A stretch of DNA of 64,000 nucleotides, from the NCBI RefSeq assembly GCF_019649055.1, contig NW_026570271.1:682001-746000 (forward strand), in the 5' to 3' direction. How positions within the stretch are numbered: position 1 is the stretch's first letter; each line of letters begins with the position of its first letter. A program made the position numbers and the translations under genes. This document shows, piece after piece, positions 59,369 to 64,000 of this stretch. The notes beneath the pieces are model-generated. The model ran no database searches. It had not been told where the DNA came from and was given only the letters and a program-made list of their open reading frames with translations. The stretch comes from Paramacrobiotus metropolitanus (lineage: Eukaryota > Tardigrada > Eutardigrada > Parachela > Macrobiotidae).

Positions 59369-61464
59369 TTTTCTACCGAATTAACTGTAAAAGGTAAATA
59401 ATCAGGAAAGCCAGAAAAATCAGACGTTATTCTATAAGCAGATCGGATTACTAAGGTGCTGTGAAAACTGTGCACTACCCAATTGATCTGGTAAAGGTTT
59501 CCTTTCCGCTCGGTTTACTCCAGTCTCCAAGTGCCGGTTGCAGCTGCGCTCAAGCAGCTGACTGCCGCAGCCAAACAAATCATCGGCATTGGTCCGCTTA
59601 AAATAATTATTATGCATAGCATTTTCAATGAGCGCTAACCAGTTCGCAGCTATAAATTTAATACCGATGATTCACCGGGTGTTGAATATTGCCATAACGC
59701 TATTTTAGAGTGCAATGTCAATAATAATCTCTTTAATTATGAAAACATCTGCACGCGTGGTTGACTGCTGATTGAATTGCTGATCAGAACCGGAAAGGGA
59801 AAAGTCAGGCGTTAAAATATAACTGTGATAGCAGCATCGGCGTGAGTCATCGCGGCTCTCCACGGGACTTAAATGCCGAGCACTTGAATGTTTGTTTGTT
59901 TGACTCGGTTGAAATGTCAGCTGGAAAAAGACCTGTTTGCCACCTACGCTAAAACGTCAAGTAAAAGAGCGGGAGTTATAAAAAGCCGGCTATATGCCGG
60001 GAACAAACGTACAGTATCTGTACATGTAGCTAAAGCTGTTAACCGGTTTGCAAAGTTAGCAAATAAGGGAACTATCGGTGTAATAAGGGCAGGTATCGCG
60101 TACGCCTTCCGACAGGCAGAAGATGCCCTAAACATTTTGGTACCGCCAACTTTAACCATCAAACAGAAAGGCATCTCATCAAACGCGGTGCCATTAGAAC
60201 AAACTGAAAGGGCACTTTCATTTAATTTCTATCTGACGCTAACACAATGGACATACGCCTCATGTCGTGATCAGGAAAATGAAAAACTGTAAGAGGATTA
60301 CTTAAATTTTGCAGGGGATCGATGTCAGAACGCATTTCATCAAAACGCGAAGCAAAATGATCCCAAATTGTAGTTAACCATATATGGATCCGCTTTCGTT
60401 TCGCTATTTACTCACGCAGTAAAAGTAAAGTTGAGCTGCGGAATGGATGCAGCCAGAAATGAATCACAGAAATTTATGAATGCGGCATAGTTCTTTTAGG
60501 ATCGGTTTACAATGCATGCTCCGCTCATCAACATCGATATGTATGTACTATGCATCGTTTTGTCGCAAAATCTTAACCACCGTAATGTTGTTACCCGATT
60601 TCTTTCACATGAACTGATGTAGTGTGTTCCCGAAGCCCAATATATCTTATGATAAAGTGTTTTTCGGAAATGTCGAAAGAGTGCTTTTGCGACAATAACT
60701 GTTTTGTCGTATGCCATTAGGGATGCGACAAAACTATAACAGAAAAACTTCGTTCAGCTTACTTCATTCAAATTAATATTTCTTAAATGTTTTAGTGATG
60801 CTTTTCTCTCATGGCAGCCTTCCGTAAGTTTCAGACCGTCTAAGGTTTTCGAACCTCTTTCTGGTTCGCTGAATTATCTTTAAGAATAGAAAATTCGGAC
60901 AGACTCAAAAAAAGAAGTATAAAGATACTGCGGGATACAGGAACTAAACGACAGATGGTTATAACTGATGTGATGTCACGTTGGGTTAAGCATTAAAAAC
61001 TGTAGATCATGAAAACGGCGGTTTCCAGAGCTGCTGTATCAAACCTGGCGACAAAAAGAGCTTGCAAGAGTTCGCTTAGTACGCAGTCTAGCTGTACCGA
61101 TAAACATTCAACTTAAAAACGGACCGGTTAGTGGAAAAGCAGTTTATAATGCAGTCGTTATCAACGCGGCAGCGGAAATGCAACTGGGTATGTGCACTGA
61201 TTTCAAAAGAGACTAATTAGTTGACATAACCGGTAATTTCCTAAGGGCACTGCATGCCTGCTGATATTGTCGTACGCAACGTTTTTCTGCTCAAAAGCCA
61301 TAATACGGCTGCTCGAACTTTCTGCACCAGGTATTTTCCAGCATAATTGCCATGATCGCAACACATTGACGCTGTATTGCCATTTTCCGATCTACAATAA
61401 GGAGCGTCTTTCTGTTTTGTGATTACAAGCTATGATAGATTTAGCCCGATTTGCTCTGGCTGAA
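59369..61464. other. Divergent promoter region; one weak open frame
   Basis: About 2.1 kb between two genes reading outward. An ATG-started frame at 59888-60292 (134 codons, basic, rich in Ala/Lys/Arg) has no recognised domain, signal or splice partner. I keep it as an unlikely gene only. No strong repeat noticed. Confidence 0.4.
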
Positions 61465-63748
61465 ATGATCATCAAAGCTGTCTTCTTTTCTCTTCTTCTT
61501 ATCCTGATATCAGGTACGTCTGAACGTCCGATACACCTGAATGGCTGGATCACGACTCACGACTTACGAGTAACAAACCTTGATGTTAATCCTGAGTAAC
61601 GTTTTAGGGAGCAATGTGTTGCCGATGGGTCCTCGTGTATCATCTGCACAGGAGATGCAGCTGAGTAACGAAATTCCCAGCAGCCTAATTGGGCTGTTTT
61701 CAAACAAGCTGGACAAAACCAACCATATTCGAGCTTTGTGGAACATTTTTGGTAGTACATGCTTATTTGCGTACCGCTTACGCGCCTTCGCCTTCAACAC
61801 AAATTAATCTGTGTGCTCATGGTCATTGTAGAGCTTCCAGCGGATATGAGTCTCTCTGTTGGGAATGCATTCAGTTTTGACCCGCTTGGCGAAATGTACC
61901 AGTACTGCGTGTGGTTCCAGAATGAATTTCAAACCAATCGGTTCAACATTTGCATTCCGTTCCGCTTGAATGCTAAAGGGACTTTCAAAATTAATCAGGA
62001 TACTTTGGACGTAGGTACTACAAGTTCCTGTTCTTATGCATTTCTCCCGCATCCGGAATAACTGCATAAAAAATAAATGCCTCGTTTTTTCTAATATTCT
62101 AGGTCATGTTTATTCTAATGAACGGAGTGATATCGGTTGTAATACGCAAAGAAGCCAAATCAGAGTTAATCATGACCTTCGCATCTCACGAGCAAGGAGT
62201 TCTTGTGGTACGTCGGTAATAACAAAAGCTTTTGTCGTCACAGTTATTTCGTTAAAATGCATATGCTAGCATAACAGCAAATTTGATTTATAAAACGGCC
62301 CACGTGTTCTTCGATTTGATTTAGAGTTTTAACGGACGTGCGGACATTTTGTATAAACGCAGCATCTACCCTTACATGTTTGGAACATTCCAACTCGATA
62401 TGGATCGCACAGATGCGAAGACCCTGGAAAAAGCTAACGCGTTATTTCAAGGTAACAATTAAAGTACCTAGTGGGAATTAAATGCGTTCAGATTCGCGTT
62501 AGCAGTTTTTGTTCTTCTTTCTGCAGCGATCAATATTACGGATAAATGGACACTGAACGCTTCTCTTTCTCTGATCCAGGGATCATTTCATAAGGAGAAT
62601 GAATTTTCCATCCGACAAATAGCATCACCGGTGCCGTATCAGGATATGGAGCTGGTGTTATATCCCAACTACACACTATTTTTGAACGGCCAGGTACATT
62701 ACGGATTTTCCGTTAAATGGAAAAGCTGCTACATTTTAAGCACATATCTGACCAAGCACTTTGAACAGCATTACTTTACGATGACGACATCGCGCTTATC
62801 ATCCACTCTGCTATACGTACCTCGCGTAGATGGTGGGAAGCGTAGTCTGACCTTTGACTTCGTCTTCAGCCCGGATGATTTAATCCAGGTGAATACGCAT
62901 GACGGCGCTGGGTTTAATTTGAATTTATTTCTGATGTTGAATTTCTCTTTTTGCGCTGCTGACCTGATTCGTATTTATGATGACATTCTATTCACAAAAT
63001 TGTTAACAGACAATAGGATCGGAAAACGACGAGGTTCATCTGATCTACAAGCGCTCGGTACCGTGGTTTTATTTTGGAACGTACGAAGAAGCTAATAACG
63101 GCGCAAGCAAATCCCCATCGTTAAGCTACTTCGACTGGAAACCCTCACCAGTAGTACTCGTAAATACTACAAACGGTATTTTTTTTTATTTTGTTGTGTT
63201 TTGCACCATGCGATGCTTGCAGCTTGCCTGACGCTTCCAACGCCTTCATCTAGACACATCGTGCGACGACGTTCCCGTCAATAGAAGAGTCAAGATCTTC
63301 CAAGATAGCATCAGCCGGAATTACGTTTATCAGGATGGTTCGTGCAAAGGGGGAATGTACAATATCCAGTTTCAACTTGGGAGGGCGACACCACTGGATG
63401 TTACTAATAGCAGCTATGCCAACGCCACTGTGAGTGCAATAATCTGTGCATGTCTGCAAGATGTTAACAGTTTATTATATTACAATTGGCATGCAGTACC
63501 ATGTATTACCTAGGTATTGCTATTATCGAACTATTTAAGGTCCACACGGGGAAAACTTTGATACTTTCCTGGTTTATTAGGTAACCGCCAGAAGCGTGCC
63601 AAGTGGCGATCGCATCCTTGATCTAAATTTTTATGGAAGCAATACTTCGAATTCTAGCACCAATCAGACGGCACCCAGTCGGCATATGTCACTGCAACTG
63701 GTTCCGGTATCCACTGATCCACTTTTGGGCCTGCGCGTGGTAGGTTGA
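61465..63748 (+). CDS. Unrecognised secreted/extracellular protein with repeated domain
   Basis: Nine exons: 61465-61513, 61608-61751, 61832-62010, 62103-62207, 62325-62451, 62527-62888, 63010-63175, 63254-63429, 63581 onward. All junctions are GT-AG with matching phases, giving about 491 residues if it stops at the TGA ending at 63748. An AATAAA overlaps that stop. A GTAGGT donor six bases earlier means the gene could instead run out of the window. Signal peptide MIIKAVFFSLLLILI, then no membrane segment. Two related stretches 166 residues apart, ADILYKRSIYPYMFGTF (about 165-181) and VHLIYKRSVPWFYFGTY (about 331-347), suggest a tandem domain duplication. Many N-glycosylation sequons lie in the last third (NTT, NSS, NAT, NTS, NQT). 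I cannot name the family; the first domain faintly recalls a Cys-loop receptor ligand domain but lacks its cysteines. Confidence 0.62.
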
Positions 63749-64000
63749 ATAAATTCTGAACGAATCATATACCCTGAAGTTTTTGCATTAAAACCAGATC
63801 CGATTTTTTATATAAAACACTCTGTATAAAACCTTCCTGCTACGAAAAACATCGAAATATATTTTTGCTTCTGCTCGGTGTTGCGTTAATTGAGTAAGCT
63901 ACTGTAAACTGTTGTTTTTTAAAACAGCCAAGTACAAAATATAACGCTCGTAAGTTAAACCGATCGAATATCAAAAATATCAAACTGAACTTTAACCAAG

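Noticed and set aside
59888-60292. ATG-started frame of 134 codons
   Set aside because: Basic Ala/Lys-rich sequence without domain, signal peptide or splice support. Kept only as a note in the spacer entry.
62694-62740. Possible 47-base intron within exon 6 of the secreted gene (CAG then GTACAT ... TTTTAAG)
   Set aside because: Splicing it would introduce a stop. Reading straight through stays open and ends at a good donor at 62888.
1-64000. CRISPR arrays, operons, tRNA or rRNA genes
   Set aside because: Split genes with GT-AG introns show a nuclear eukaryotic sequence. No spacer-repeat array, cloverleaf with both tRNA boxes, or rRNA core was seen by eye.

Overview
The window is nuclear DNA from an animal. 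Nearly every gene is split by GT-AG introns, and the set includes a Cys-loop acetylcholine receptor subunit, a class A GPCR, an alpha subunit of the Na,K-ATPase family and a mitochondrial SLC25 carrier. The AT-rich spacers, compact genes, a GST of a type usual in fungi and bacteria, and some genes I cannot place suggest a small-genome invertebrate. The phylum cannot be fixed from sequence alone. I rebuilt gene models by hand from splice sites, reading phase and conserved motifs. For most genes the summed exon length is an exact multiple of three, which supports the models.

Layout, left to right. 0.4-1.7 kb: two-exon NmrA-like NAD(P)-binding reductase (-). 3.5-4.3 kb: intronless LigE/UstS-type glutathione transferase (-). 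4.3-10.6 kb: gene-poor DNA with diverged repeats and a fold-back element. 10.6-18.3 kb: tandem pair of secreted leucine-rich-repeat proteins with identical intron phases (-). 22.7-25.1 kb: second NmrA-like paralogue with the same intron position (-). 28.1-33.3 kb: 12-exon nicotinic receptor subunit (+) with a TA-flanked MITE in its last intron and another upstream. 34.3-36.9 kb: two-exon class A GPCR (-). 39.7-52.0 kb: 14-exon P-type ATPase alpha subunit (-). 53.4-56.1 kb: oxoglutarate/malate-type mitochondrial carrier (-). 56.8-59.4 kb: unrecognised 121-residue protein (-) with a 51-bp higher-order minisatellite in its first intron. 61.5-63.7 kb: unrecognised secreted or extracellular protein (+) with an internally repeated motif.

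The strongest observation is the ATPase. Its phosphorylation, nucleotide and hinge motifs are intact, but several cation-coordinating residues of the Na,K-ATPase family are replaced (PEGL to PGGL in TM4; Asp804 to Asn, Asp926 to His and others). It looks like an expressed relative whose transport chemistry has changed. The nicotinic subunit also lacks the loop C vicinal cysteines and the loop D tryptophan, so it looks like an accessory subunit. The genes do not form an operon. The only linked functional groups are the duplicated LRR genes and the two NmrA paralogues that bracket them.
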